Positions 52,028 through 61,712 are shown, counted from the first letter of the stretch. The stretch is DNA of 64,000 nt from Gracilimonas sp040904925 (GCA_040904925.1 JBBDSP010000031.1:1-64000), one strand, 5' to 3'. The notes: generated from the letters alone by a model not told the origin. Numbers and translations: made by a program.

Positions 52028-52102
52028 ACTTAATTTTTTTTATTAGCACAGTATTGTCCCTCAGCACTTGGTTAATTATATTTTTGAAAAAGTGGAGTCC
52101 AC

Positions 52103-52455
52103 ATGTCAAACCATGAAAAAATCGATTCTGTTGAATTTCCCTCTCGGAATCTAGGGGCCACAAAGAGCTTTTTTAAAAAGGCGTTAAGGTGGGAATTCAC
52201 CGATTACGGTCCTGAATACACTTCTTTTACAAACCAAGGAATTCATGGTGGATTTTATAAGTCCAACAAAAAGCGACTACGGAAAACGGCAGTGCACTCA
52301 TTATTTTTTACAGTAAGGATCTGAAGGCTACTCAACACAAAGTGGAAGAGGCCGGAGGAACTATCATCAAGCCCGCTTACTCCTTTCCGGGCGGAAGAAG
52401 ATTTCACTTTACTGAACCCAGCAGGAATGAGTTTGCGGTTTGGTCGGACAAATAG
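52103..52455 (+). pseudogene. VOC-family (glyoxalase-like) protein, frameshifted
   Basis: The first about 55 codons (HEKIDSVEFPSRNLGATKSFF, YGPEYTSFTNQGIHGGFYKS) are a typical VOC half. After about 52270 the homologous text continues one frame over: ENGSALIIFYSKDLKATQHK, GGTIIKPAYSFPGGRRFHF, EPSRNEFAVWSDK, with a stop at 52453-52455. One base missing near ACAAAAAGCGACTACGG would explain the switch. Intact relatives are about 118 residues. Real decay or a sequencing error cannot be told apart here. Confidence 0.82.
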
Positions 52456-52611
52456 AATTGAAGTCGATATTAGAACTCCTATCTAAGCAGACTAATGACC
52501 GGGGATCAGGGAATAATCATGTTTACCGAAATCCGGTCGGTTTTTATTCCACCAAGTTATAAGCCTAAGAAAGCACCTAGCACAAGAGCATTTTCATAAT
52601 TGTAATAAAAA

Positions 52612-52640
52612 AAGGATTGGCCCCAGGAGAACCAATCCTT
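52612..52640 (-). terminator. Intrinsic terminator of the BNR-repeat gene
   Basis: AAGGATTGG (52612-52620) pairs perfectly with 52632-52640. Read on the minus strand, the hairpin is followed by a run of seven Ts. It lies 28 bp after the stop codon of the 52668-55796 gene. Confidence 0.85.
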
Positions 52641-52667
52641 AATAATTGTAGCCAAAGAGCTGTAAGC

Positions 52668-55600
52668 TTATTCAGGCCAATAAATTTCAGGCAAACCATT
52701 ACTTACTAATAAATCACTATAATTCTTCACCGATTGATTTTTTATAGTATTAAGTTCCCTTTTTAGGTCAGACCACTCTTTTAAGTAATCTCTGGTAACA
52801 TCCCTTGAGCCAGGTGTAACAGGAATATTTTTACTCATTTGGTTTAAGAAATCTTTGTATCTAAGTAGTAACCTTGCCTCAAATTGATAATTGTGTTGTC
52901 CTGTCCGCATCTCTTTTTGTAAGATTACTGTAATCCAATCTTCAATAGTTTGGTTTAAAGCAGCACCTTCATCTATTACTTCTTTGTTTTCTGAAACATC
53001 TAAAGCAAAATTAATTTGGCGTTGCACTTGACGAAGGTCACGAACACCTTTGGACATTTCGGTTGCAGCCGCAAATAAAGAAGCGGACATTTTATCACGT
53101 TCAACGAATGAAGCGGCAGCGTTTGGAATACTGCTAAGAATATTTGGGTGAATTTTAAGTTCAAAATCTTGAGTTTGGCTGAAGTCACCGATACTCAATT
53201 TTACCTTATAATTGCCGGGTGCCGCATCATAGGCGCTCAAGTTACGGCTGGTAGTTGTAACCTCTTTGATGCAATCGAACATGCCAACTCGCATATTCCA
53301 GCTGTAAATATGAGCACCGGAACTTCTTTTTAGCTGTGATCTTTTGAATGAATCACATGGTGTTGGAGGTTCGTTAGAAGCTTCGGAGTAAATAACGTTT
53401 CCTGTACTGTCTATTATTTCCAATGACATTGGAACATCTTCACCAACTTCTTTATTAAGCACATATGTAATTTGCAAGTTCGATGGAGCATTTTCGCCAG
53501 GAGCCACATCTACGCTATATGAAATGGAAACACCAATGTTGAAGTCCCGGGGCTTATATAGATAGTAATCTGCATTTGCTACTTCATCAGAAATCTGGTG
53601 GAGTGGAGTAAGATCATCTAAAATCCATAATGCACGTCCTTGAGTGGATACCACTAAATCTTTTCTTTTAACTCTAAGGTCTGTAATGGGCACTTCCGGC
53701 AGGTTATTCTGAAGAGGTTGCCAGTTCTTTCCATCATTAAAGGAAACAAAAACCCCGGTTTCTGTACCTGCATAAAGTAATCCTTTTTTATCAGGGTCTT
53801 CTCTTACTGTACGGGCAAATGTGTTATTCGGAATACCTGTTACTATCTTTTCCCATGATGATCCATAATTGTTGGTCTTATAAATATAAGGAGTAAAGTC
53901 ATTCATTTTATAACCAGCAACAGCGATATACGCAGTAGCAGGGTCATGGGGAGATGGTTCAACAACATTAATAATGGCTTCCGGTAAACCCTTTGGAGTA
54001 ACATTTGTCCATGTTTCGCCTGCATTCTTAGAAACATGTACTAAACCGTCATCAGATCCTACCCAAATAACACCTTCCTTAATTGGGGATTCTTCGATGT
54101 TGAAAAGGTTGTTATAGCTTTCGGCAGTAATCTGCTCGTTAGAAATTGGTCCGCCGCCTTTACCTTGATGATCTTTATTATTTCTGGTTAGGTCTTCACT
54201 TATTACATCCCAATTCACTCCTCTGTCAGATGATTTCATCACATACTGAGAACCATAATAGATTACAGAGGGGTTGTGTGGAGAAACGAGTACCGGTCCA
54301 TTCCAGTTAGCTCTATATTTTAAATTCTTAGGTTGCTCGCCACTAACTCTTTCAGGGTAGGGTCTAACCATTCTGACATTATCAATTTCGCTATCCCACT
54401 CAATGAAGTTACTGGCAAAGTATGTGGAATAAATAAATCGAGGATTATCAGCATCAAATCCAACAGTTGAGGATTCTCCGGCACGGATAATATTCCAATG
54501 CATCTCACCAATTCCTCCATCGGATGTTCTGCTATCAATTACTATGGAGCTATTATCTTGCTGCCCGGAATAAACACGGTATGGATATTGATTATCAGTT
54601 ATAGCACGATAAAACTGACCGGTGGGCTGATTTCTAATTGATGACCATGTTTCTCCACCGTTGTAAGTGACGGCACCACCACCATCATTGGCATTGATCA
54701 TATTGTCACTATCTTTTGGATTGATCCACATATCGTGATGATCAACATGAGTAAACATACTCCCAGAAAATGTTTTACCACCATCGATAGACTTCATTGC
54801 GAAACTGTTTAAAACCCATAGTTCGTCCTCATCTGACGGGTCCGCAACTATATGCATGTAGTACCAAGCTCGAGCATAGGTTGTTGGGTCATTTGATGTC
54901 TGCACAAAGCTTTCACCGCCATCATCTGAGCGATAAACTCCTCCTTCTTTGCCCAGTGCTTCAATAGCCATATAAACTATCTTTGGGTTTGCAGGTGATA
55001 TAGAAACCCCAATTTTTCCTTTCAGTTTCGGAAGTCCTTTGGTTATTTCTTTCCAGGTTTTACCGCCATCAGTTGTTTTCCAAACTTTGCTGCCTGGTCC
55101 ACCACTTTGAACATACCATGGCTTTCGATTAAAGTCCCAGGAAGTAGCCATCATAATGTTCGGATTAGATGGGTCTACACTTAAATCAGCAATACCTGAG
55201 TTTTCATTTACATATAGAATCTTCTCCCAGTTTTCACCACCATCTTTGGTTAAGTAAATACCTCGTTCTTCATTTGGTCCCCAGGGGTTACCCTGTGCAG
55301 CCACATATACTACATCGGGATTTTTGGGGTGGATAAAAACTCGACTAATATGACGAGTAGCTTCTAGCCCAATATGTGTCCATGTCTCACCGGCATCGGT
55401 TGATTTATAAACACCATCACCATGAGATGTTTTAACCCCACGAACGGGACCTTCACCTGACCCAACGTATATGATATTATTGTCTGAAGGGGCTACTGTG
55501 ACGTCTCCTATTCCTGTGGTATTAAAATAACCGTCAGAGATAACATTCCAGGTTGTACCACCGTCAGTTGTTTTCCAAACACCCCCTCCGGTTGTTCCCA

Positions 55601-55796
55601 TGTAATAGGTATAGATATCTCCCGGGATACCTGTAACCGTAGTTGATCTGCCTCCACGAAAAGGGCCAATATTCCGATATGTTAAAGTTTCAAAGAGTGT
55701 TTCATCAACAGGATAATTCGATATTTTTTCCTGTGCATTTGTGGGTAAATATATCCCCAAACAAAATATTAGCGCTAGGAGAGAAAGCTGTTTCAT
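52668..55796 (-). CDS. Exported BNR/sortilin-like repeat protein
   Basis: 1042 residues from the ATG at 55796, which opens a signal peptide (MKQLSLLALIFCLGIYLPTNAQ). A start at 55817 adds seven residues. About the first 730 residues form two propellers with repeated Asp-box text, such as VWKTTDGGTTWNVI, VYKSTDAGETWTHIG, VWKTTDGGKTWKEI, VYRSDDGGESF. The C-terminal about 250 residues are non-repetitive with a beta domain then helices. The family is annotated as VPS10/sialidase-like 'glycosyl hydrolase', but no catalytic residues are identified. More AT-rich than its neighbours. Ends with a strong terminator. Confidence 0.85.
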   Translation of the reverse strand: MKQLSLLALIFCLGIYLPTNAQEKISNYPVDETLFETLTYRNIGPFRGGRSTTVTGIPGDIYTYYMGTTGGGVWKTTDGGTTWNVISDGYFNTTGIGDVTVAPSDNNIIYVGSGEGPVRGVKTSHGDGVYKSTDAGETWTHIGLEATRHISRVFIHPKNPDVVYVAAQGNPWGPNEERGIYLTKDGGENWEKILYVNENSGIADLSVDPSNPNIMMATSWDFNRKPWYVQSGGPGSKVWKTTDGGKTWKEITKGLPKLKGKIGVSISPANPKIVYMAIEALGKEGGVYRSDDGGESFVQTSNDPTTYARAWYYMHIVADPSDEDELWVLNSFAMKSIDGGKTFSGSMFTHVDHHDMWINPKDSDNMINANDGGGAVTYNGGETWSSIRNQPTGQFYRAITDNQYPYRVYSGQQDNSSIVIDSRTSDGGIGEMHWNIIRAGESSTVGFDADNPRFIYSTYFASNFIEWDSEIDNVRMVRPYPERVSGEQPKNLKYRANWNGPVLVSPHNPSVIYYGSQYVMKSSDRGVNWDVISEDLTRNNKDHQGKGGGPISNEQITAESYNNLFNIEESPIKEGVIWVGSDDGLVHVSKNAGETWTNVTPKGLPEAIINVVEPSPHDPATAYIAVAGYKMNDFTPYIYKTNNYGSSWEKIVTGIPNNTFARTVREDPDKKGLLYAGTETGVFVSFNDGKNWQPLQNNLPEVPITDLRVKRKDLVVSTQGRALWILDDLTPLHQISDEVANADYYLYKPRDFNIGVSISYSVDVAPGENAPSNLQITYVLNKEVGEDVPMSLEIIDSTGNVIYSEASNEPPTPCDSFKRSQLKRSSGAHIYSWNMRVGMFDCIKEVTTTSRNLSAYDAAPGNYKVKLSIGDFSQTQDFELKIHPNILSSIPNAAASFVERDKMSASLFAAATEMSKGVRDLRQVQRQINFALDVSENKEVIDEGAALNQTIEDWITVILQKEMRTGQHNYQFEARLLLRYKDFLNQMSKNIPVTPGSRDVTRDYLKEWSDLKRELNTIKNQSVKNYSDLLVSNGLPEIYWPE

Positions 55797-55977
55797 GGGT
55801 AAGAAGTTGAAATTCAAGGTTTAGTTGGATTAAAGAGAAGGTTTTCCATCCTTGAACGTACTTATTATTTCTAGCACTAAAAAAACACAATATATTTTTT
55901 AACAAAAGGGAATTGAATAGCTTTACATAAACATTAGCTATTCTATGGAAAATTGGGAGTGGGTTTCTGCGCCTTCT

Positions 55978-57540
55978 TTATTCCAATATGTAATTCTTGG
56001 CAACCTGCTCGTATTCTTTAACTTCCTGCTTGACCCATTCCTCATCTTTGCCAAATTCAATCGCAAGCAATCGCCCAACTTCCGGGGCCATTTCAACACT
56101 TGCTTTGGCATCCAATAATAATGCACGGGTTCTTCTGGATAGTACATCTTCAATGGTTTGCGCCATTTCATTTCGCACCGCCCAAACCACTTCTGCCTTC
56201 AGGTAGGGGAGGTCGGCATGAAGTTTTTCACCCAGTTCGGGGTTCTCGTCTATCAATTTATTAAGAGCCACTTTGTCTGATCCATACACGTATAAATGAT
56301 CATCCCGATCCACATTTTTCAGCCAGCCATGAATGCGTAATTCTTTGGTGGGGGTTTCTTTAACATCTAAACCGGCAACTAAGGCAGCCTGATCTACCGT
56401 GTCTTCGGCCATCTTGCGATACGTCGTCCATTTTCCACCGGCAATAGTTACCAACCCGGATTTCGAAACCTGAATATGATGGCTTCTTGATATCTCAGAA
56501 GTATCCTTAGAATCTGCCGGTTTTACCAAAGGACGAATTCCTGCAAAAACACTTTTCACGTCTTTTCTGGTTGGATCTTTGGTTAGATACTGGGCCGCGT
56601 GCCTCAATACAAATTCTATTTCTTCCTCCAGCGCAACCGGCTCTAATGTTGCTTTTTCAACCGATGTATCCGTGGTTCCTACTATAACTTTATCGTGCCA
56701 CGGCACTGCAAATAGAACCCGGCCGTCTTCAGTGTGGGGGACCATAATGGCGGAATCCCCGGGCAAAAATTCTTTATCCAGTACTAAATGAATGCCCTGT
56801 GCATATTGGATGATCTTGGTATGACCTTCTTCATCCATCTCAAGAATATCATCCGAAAAGATTCCCGTTGCGTTGATCACCACCCGGGCGTTGATCTCAA
56901 GATCTTCACCATTCAGCATGTCACGGACTTTCACTCCTTCAACAAGTCCCTGACCATTTTTTTCCAGCCCCATCACCTTCATATAATTCATCGGATAGCC
57001 ACCCTCGTCATGCATAGTTTGAGCAAGATTGATAGAAAGCCGGGAATCATCAAACTGACCATCATAATAAATGACTCCTCCACGCAGTCCCCCTGGCTCT
57101 AGTGTCGGGATCTTCTCCAGCGTTTTTTCCTTGGATAGGTTCTTGGATTTGTTGATCCCTAATTTTCCTGCAAGCGCATCATACACTTTCATACCAACGC
57201 CATAAAACGGACCGTTCCACCATTCATAACTCGGCACAATAAACGACTGGTGGCTAACCAAATGAGGGGCATTTTGAATGAGCAATCCGCGTTCGTGCAA
57301 AGCTTCTATCACCAATGAAACATCGCCTTGCTGCAGATACCGAACTCCGCCATGCACCAGCTTCGTGCTTCGGCTGGAAGTGCCTTTTGAAAAATCATGC
57401 ATTTCCAGAAGCAGGGTTTTGTAGCCCCTTGAGGCAGCATCCACACCAACGCCCAATCCGGTTGCTCCGCCACCAATTACCACCACATCCCAGTAATCAT
57501 TGAAGTTTTTGATGTGATCGAGAAATTTGGATCTGTCCAT
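55978..57540 (-). CDS. glpD: Glycerol-3-phosphate dehydrogenase (FAD)
   Basis: 520 residues. FAD-binding Rossmann start VVVIGGGATGLGVGVDAASRG, then SSRSTKLVHGGVRYLQQG, the GlpD/GlpO signature. The C-terminal DAO_C domain (about 390-510) is present (ETPTKELRIHGW, EVVWAVRNEMAQTIEDVL). It oxidises glycerol-3-phosphate to DHAP and passes electrons to quinones at the membrane. No glpK or glpF adjacent. Confidence 0.94.
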   Translation of the reverse strand: MDRSKFLDHIKNFNDYWDVVVIGGGATGLGVGVDAASRGYKTLLLEMHDFSKGTSSRSTKLVHGGVRYLQQGDVSLVIEALHERGLLIQNAPHLVSHQSFIVPSYEWWNGPFYGVGMKVYDALAGKLGINKSKNLSKEKTLEKIPTLEPGGLRGGVIYYDGQFDDSRLSINLAQTMHDEGGYPMNYMKVMGLEKNGQGLVEGVKVRDMLNGEDLEINARVVINATGIFSDDILEMDEEGHTKIIQYAQGIHLVLDKEFLPGDSAIMVPHTEDGRVLFAVPWHDKVIVGTTDTSVEKATLEPVALEEEIEFVLRHAAQYLTKDPTRKDVKSVFAGIRPLVKPADSKDTSEISRSHHIQVSKSGLVTIAGGKWTTYRKMAEDTVDQAALVAGLDVKETPTKELRIHGWLKNVDRDDHLYVYGSDKVALNKLIDENPELGEKLHADLPYLKAEVVWAVRNEMAQTIEDVLSRRTRALLLDAKASVEMAPEVGRLLAIEFGKDEEWVKQEVKEYEQVAKNYILE

Positions 57541-57573
57541 GATATTCTTATTAGTGGTTATTCTTTAATGGTA

Positions 57574-57612
57574 TAATGGTTATTTGGTTTTACAAATTCC
57601 TAATAGCCATTA
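57574..57612. repeat. Inverted repeat upstream of glpD
   Basis: TAATGGTTATT (57574-57584) pairs with 57602-57612, one G-T mismatch, loop 17 nt. Lies between the patatin stop and the glpD start, with further TAATGGT words on its left. Confidence 0.5.
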
Positions 57613-57619
57613 ACTAATA

Positions 57620-58501
57620 CTACTCCATTACTTTGTGATATGATTCTCTTCCAATCTCTATGACTTTTTTTCCTTTATCAAAATCGAATACTCCGCAGGC
57701 ATTTCTTGGAATCTCGACCAGATAATCCGGTTTGTACATTTCAATGGTAAGTTCGGTGAGCCGGTCTTGCGTAAAACTGAAGGTGCTGTCCATCAATTCG
57801 ATCAATGAAAAAGATTCTTCTTCAGCAGGCAGCTCTTTTTTCGCTTTGGTTTTTCTGCTTGATTTCATTGAATCCGGAAGCATTTTATCAAACCAGTTTT
57901 GCATTTGCTCCAGCTTATCGGGTTCCGGCTTTTTATCGTATTTAGGATTCGGGCGCCCGTTTAAATTGACGGCTACAATGATCGCTTCTTCTTCTTTTTC
58001 CACCAGGTTTATTGGGAGGGGATTAAGAACCCCGCCATCAACCAACACCTGACCATCTTCCACAACGGGTACAAAAAACCCCGGTATGGAAACCGAAGCC
58101 CTTAATGCCTTATACAGGTCTCCGGATTTAAAATGCACTTCTTTATGATGACGCATATCAGTTGCCACTGCTGTGAACGGTATCCCAAATTCTTCAATAT
58201 TTTCATTTCCCGTTACTTCTATATGCTTGGCGAATAGTTTTTCCCCTTTAACAAAACCCTGCTTGGCAAAGGTAAAGTCTAGAAGATCAAACACTCCTTT
58301 CCGAGATAATCCCGTTATCCATTCTTTGTATTCGGGAAGATGTCCGGCCGCATAAATTCCCCCAACAACCGCGCCCATCGAACAACCTATCACTTCGATG
58401 ATCTCATATCCCGCTTTTTCCAGTTCCTCAATTATAGCAATATGTGCAACGCCACGGGCTCCGCCGCTTCCGAGAACTAAATGAACTTTTTTCTTACTCA
58501 T
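57620..58501 (-). CDS. Patatin-like phospholipase (RssA type)
   Basis: 293 residues. Oxyanion loop GSGGARG (residues 11-17), nucleophile S41 in GCSMG, Asp D155 in VLVDGG: the Ser-Asp dyad of patatins. An insertion rich in Lys/Pro/Glu (about 185-220) precedes the C-terminal part. No signal peptide, so cytoplasmic or membrane-associated. Likely an acyl hydrolase; substrate unknown. Confidence 0.9.
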   Translation of the reverse strand: MSKKKVHLVLGSGGARGVAHIAIIEELEKAGYEIIEVIGCSMGAVVGGIYAAGHLPEYKEWITGLSRKGVFDLLDFTFAKQGFVKGEKLFAKHIEVTGNENIEEFGIPFTAVATDMRHHKEVHFKSGDLYKALRASVSIPGFFVPVVEDGQVLVDGGVLNPLPINLVEKEEEAIIVAVNLNGRPNPKYDKKPEPDKLEQMQNWFDKMLPDSMKSSRKTKAKKELPAEEESFSLIELMDSTFSFTQDRLTELTIEMYKPDYLVEIPRNACGVFDFDKGKKVIEIGRESYHKVME

Positions 58502-58633
58502 CCTTTTGCAAATTGAGTTTTTTTATTGGTTAATTAATGGCATTATTTTACTCTAAAGCTATTTAGTCATTTTTGTAACATACCAATAACATATTACTCA
58601 TTACAAAAGTCATATTTTCAGTCATTCTCAATT

Positions 58634-59251
58634 ATGAAGCAGATACTATCGTTTTTCACATTAACATTACTACTTTTTGGATGTAACACGAACAATTCTG
58701 AAGAAAGTTATTTAATTACAGATCTTTTCCCCTTCCAGGATGGTAATATGTGGAGTTATGAATTCATAGTAGAGCAAGACACCACTGATGTCATGGCTAC
58801 TTTTTCTGCTTCCCAACTTTCTGATGATTCACAAAAAGCCGTTATTGAGTTGACATCTAATATCATTGATTTAGTATTTGTATTCGAAGCAAGGCCGGAG
58901 GGCATTTGTATAGGTAATCCTTCTGAATCTTTCGAAACAATCCTTGAAAATTTAAATTCATATAATACCGAGGAATGTGTTGCTCTTCTAAAAATGCCTA
59001 TTAATGATGGTGCTCAATACTCTTTTACATATTCTACTTCTGGGAGAAGCTATGAATATCAAGTAGAGGTTTTTCAGGAAACAATTGAGGTCAATTCAGC
59101 CGAATATGATACCTTCAATTATGTAATTCCTTCGGGATCTGAACCTGAGCTTTTTGCAACTGAAATATACTTTAACCCTGAAAAAGGTATTGTTAAGCTT
59201 ATACCTGAAGCTCCTGATAGAGTACTAAACCTTGTTAGTACAAATTTTTAA
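58634..59251 (+). CDS. Lipoprotein of unknown function
   Basis: 205 residues. Lipobox LLFGC (Cys17) after MKQILSFFTLTLL. The FPFQDGNMWSYEF block recalls the 'FPLxxGNxWxY' opening seen in several Bacteroidota lipoproteins. YFNPEKGIVKLIPE near the end is the matching strand. AT-rich compared with neighbours. Convergent with the phosphatase-fold gene (5-bp gap). Confidence 0.6.
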   Translation: MKQILSFFTLTLLLFGCNTNNSEESYLITDLFPFQDGNMWSYEFIVEQDTTDVMATFSASQLSDDSQKAVIELTSNIIDLVFVFEARPEGICIGNPSESFETILENLNSYNTEECVALLKMPINDGAQYSFTYSTSGRSYEYQVEVFQETIEVNSAEYDTFNYVIPSGSEPELFATEIYFNPEKGIVKLIPEAPDRVLNLVSTNF

Positions 59252-59256
59252 TTTCT

Positions 59257-60144
59257 TCAAAGAAACGAAATTATCCCATCTTTCACATCGGTAAGGCTTT
59301 CTGTTTTTTGGAAGGCTTGAACCGAATCTCCCATTACAAATAGCGGCACTTTATTCCGGGTGTGGGTTTTAGTTGAGAGATCTTCGAGGTTGCCGTGGTC
59401 ACTGGTGATCACTAAAGTATCTGAGCTTCGCTTATTTTTGATGATATGCAGTAGAAATTCATCCAGCGACCTGAGCACTCGTTCGGCATCTTCCGCGCTT
59501 TGTTTATGTCCGGCTTTATCGGTGAGGTAATATTCATAGAGCAGCAGATCATGCTCGGGGACTATATTCAGCAATCTTTGGGCTGCATCGGTTGGTGTGA
59601 TCTTTGGGATGTCGATACCCAACTTCTCTCTCCATGCATTCTGGACGATCTCGGCTGTGAGTGCGGTTTCATTGAGGATATCTTCCGTAGAGTTTAATTT
59701 AAGTCCGGCACTTTTGGTCATGAGCGTTGTACAGCTCCAGCGGTTTCGCTTTTTGGCATGTTCAAAAAAGATCGGCGGATAGGCATTCATGAAATAAGGT
59801 TTCTTTCCCGCTTCCTTCACCGCATGAAATACACTTTCCTTCCTTAGAAATGGCTTGATCCCTGAATGGGGGAAAGGACCGAAGTGCTTTCCAATTTCTT
59901 TAGCTGCATTTCGTCCGGTGAAAAGTGCGGTCTGACCGGTTCCGCTTTGGGGTAATCCTTCTATTCCCAGGTTCGCATCGATGTCTTTATATATATGGTT
60001 ATTTTTTATGATGGATTCTGAACCTTTTCGAAAGTTCTCTCCTGATAATATTTCAAACGATTCATACCTCTGATTATAAAAGGGATTTTGCTTTCCTGCT
60101 TCTCCCAATCCCACACCATCTATAAAAATGAAGATTACTGACAT
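59257..60144 (-). CDS. Alkaline phosphatase-fold metalloenzyme
   Basis: 295 residues. An N-terminal metal-binding Asp in IFIFIDGVGLGEAGKQNPF, a likely nucleophile in GLPQSGTGQTALFTG (Thr/Ser), and the C-terminal VITSDHGNLEDLSTKTHTRN with Asp/His ligands. This pattern is shared by phosphopentomutase and cofactor-independent phosphoglycerate mutase (metalloenzyme superfamily PF01676). It is too short for either (about 400 and 510). Substrate unknown. It ends a minus-strand pair with dtd (46-bp gap). Confidence 0.82.
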   Translation of the reverse strand: MSVIFIFIDGVGLGEAGKQNPFYNQRYESFEILSGENFRKGSESIIKNNHIYKDIDANLGIEGLPQSGTGQTALFTGRNAAKEIGKHFGPFPHSGIKPFLRKESVFHAVKEAGKKPYFMNAYPPIFFEHAKKRNRWSCTTLMTKSAGLKLNSTEDILNETALTAEIVQNAWREKLGIDIPKITPTDAAQRLLNIVPEHDLLLYEYYLTDKAGHKQSAEDAERVLRSLDEFLLHIIKNKRSSDTLVITSDHGNLEDLSTKTHTRNKVPLFVMGDSVQAFQKTESLTDVKDGIISFL

Positions 60145-60190
60145 TCTTAGTTTTTAGATTTAATCTCGAAATCCATCAGACCAAGATGCT

Positions 60191-60631
60191 TTATTTCTCT
60201 AAAATAATAGTCACCGGGCCGTCATTTTCCAGTTGTACGTTCATCATCGCGCCGAATTCTCCGGTTTGTATATTCAGGCCGGTGTTTATTTTAAACCACT
60301 CGATCATTTCCTCATACATAGGTTCTGCTTTATCCGGTTTGGCCGCTTCTATAAAACTGGGTCGGGTTCCTTTATCAGAATTGGCATACAGCGTAAATTG
60401 GGAAACAAGTAGAATTCCACCACCTACATCCTGAACCGATCGGTTCATTTTTCCTTCTTCATCCTCAAAGATCCGAAGCTTAGCGATCTTATTACAGATC
60501 CACTCCAATTGATCTTTGGTATCCTCCTGATGAATACCAATCAATACTAAAAGTCCTTTATCTATAGCTCCTGTTATCTGATTATCTACCATTACTGAAG
60601 AAGAACTCACGCGCTGAATAACTGCTTTCAT
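60191..60631 (-). CDS. dtd: D-aminoacyl-tRNA deacylase
   Basis: 146 residues, standard length. Family signatures: VIQRVSSSSVMVDNQ at the N-terminus, LLVSQFTLYA (SQFTL), KGTRPSF, and the DGPVTIILE end (GPVT). It hydrolyses D-amino acids and glycine from mischarged tRNAs. First gene left of the oriC-like block, transcribed away from it. Confidence 0.96.
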   Translation of the reverse strand: MKAVIQRVSSSSVMVDNQITGAIDKGLLVLIGIHQEDTKDQLEWICNKIAKLRIFEDEEGKMNRSVQDVGGGILLVSQFTLYANSDKGTRPSFIEAAKPDKAEPMYEEMIEWFKINTGLNIQTGEFGAMMNVQLENDGPVTIILEK

Positions 60632-60639
60632 AAACTGTT

Positions 60640-61000
60640 TATATGTGGATTACTCTGTGGATTACTCATTAACAAAAGTTGGATAACTAAAATGCCTTAA
60701 AGTTGTGAACAGGTTTCCACATTTCGTTAACTCTATCAACATTCAAAAAGAATAACTTTTACTGTGGATGAAGATTTTACCTTTTTTATATACAGAATAT
60801 ATAAGACTGTTTATAAATAAAATAATCCCTTCGTAAGTAACTGATATTTATGTAAAAGTTATAAACAAAACTATCCACATAAATTCATAATCAATTGTAT
60901 TATTTTGGATAAAAAAGTTATCCACTTATCCACAGCCTCTATTACTACTATTAAACTATATAAATCTCATTTTCATAATAAAACCCTGTGGAAAAGAAAC
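60640..61000. other. Candidate replication origin (oriC): DnaA-box cluster in AT-rich block
   Basis: In 360 bp without genes there is one perfect DnaA box, TTATCCACA (60926-60934), preceded directly by TTATCCACT (60918-60926). Near-matches with one difference: TGTGGATTA at 60644-60652 and 60656-60664 (12 bp apart, reverse), TGTGGATGA at 60763-60771 (reverse), CTATCCACA at 60871-60879, TGTGGAAAA at 60987-60995 (reverse). GTTTCCACA (60713-60721) is weaker. Very AT-rich stretches (about 60781-60870) could be the unwinding element. Genes diverge on both sides. dnaA itself is not in the window. Confidence 0.7.
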
Positions 61001-61034
61001 AGAAAAAGTTCTTAAAACACTCTTCTAAAGATTC

Positions 61035-61042
61035 TATATTTG
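61035..61042 (+). promoter_or_regulatory. Possible -7 promoter element
   Basis: TATATTTG fits TAnnTTTG, 70 nt before the yfiT-like start. No clear -33 TTG. It would mark the right border of the oriC-like block. Confidence 0.3.
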
Positions 61043-61112
61043 TGTGTTGTTAGTGAGGAGTAGATAGAGTTTCTTTTTTTACTCACTAAAAAATTTTGAT
61101 TCGAATAATTCA

Positions 61113-61631
61113 ATGAATAAACAATTTCCCATAGGTAAAATTTCATTTTCAGAAGATCATGCTCAGGAAGATCGAAAACAGTGGATCGATGATATTGCTT
61201 TACTTCCTGAACGACTTCGGAATGAAATTGATGGTTGTTCTGATGATATCCTTTTTACTCCTTACCGGGAAGATGGATGGACCATTCGTGAAGTCATTAC
61301 TCATCTATTGGATGCTCACTCCAATGCTATTACCAGATTGAAATTAGGGTTGACGGAAGAAAATCCTACGATTCGACCTTATAACCAAAATGGATGGGTA
61401 GAAATTGAAACTCAGTTTGAGATTCCTTTAGAACTTACCCTGCAAATGCTCGAAGATACTCATGAGAAAATGGTAAGGATCTACCAAAGTCTGGATAAAG
61501 AGCAGTGGAAAAGAACCTATGTAAATCCTGAATCCGGAAGTTTTAGTTTAGCAAAATCAGCCGCTCTTTATGCCTGGCATTCCAATCATCATTTAGCACA
61601 TATCCGGTTAGTTACTCAAAGTAATGAGTGA
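61113..61631 (+). CDS. YfiT/DinB-like bacillithiol transferase
   Basis: 172 residues, usual length. YfiT features: PIGKISFSEDH at the start, H64 in REVITHLLDAHSNA, and the late WHSNHHLAHIRL supplying further metal-ligand histidines. A four-helix DinB fold with a divalent metal, thought to transfer bacillithiol to electrophiles (BstA group). First gene to the right of the oriC-like block. Confidence 0.88.
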   Translation: MNKQFPIGKISFSEDHAQEDRKQWIDDIALLPERLRNEIDGCSDDILFTPYREDGWTIREVITHLLDAHSNAITRLKLGLTEENPTIRPYNQNGWVEIETQFEIPLELTLQMLEDTHEKMVRIYQSLDKEQWKRTYVNPESGSFSLAKSAALYAWHSNHHLAHIRLVTQSNE

Positions 61632-61674
61632 TTAAGTGAGAAGTGTTTTTAACTTTATTTTTAGTTGTCATTCC

Positions 61675-61707
61675 ATCTGTGAAATCCCAAAATCAATTTA
61701 ATCTGTG
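61675..61707. repeat. Second copy of the ATCTGTG repeat word
   Basis: Same 33-nt layout as 28805-28837: 20 identical bases, 6 mostly different, then ATCTGTG. It ends 5 bp before the purM ATG. Confidence 0.7.
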
Positions 61708-61712
61708 TTCCA

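Noticed and set aside
51963..52163. Possible HigB toxin upstream of higA
   Set aside because: The only frame there has no HigB/RelE pattern and covers the operator-like dyad.
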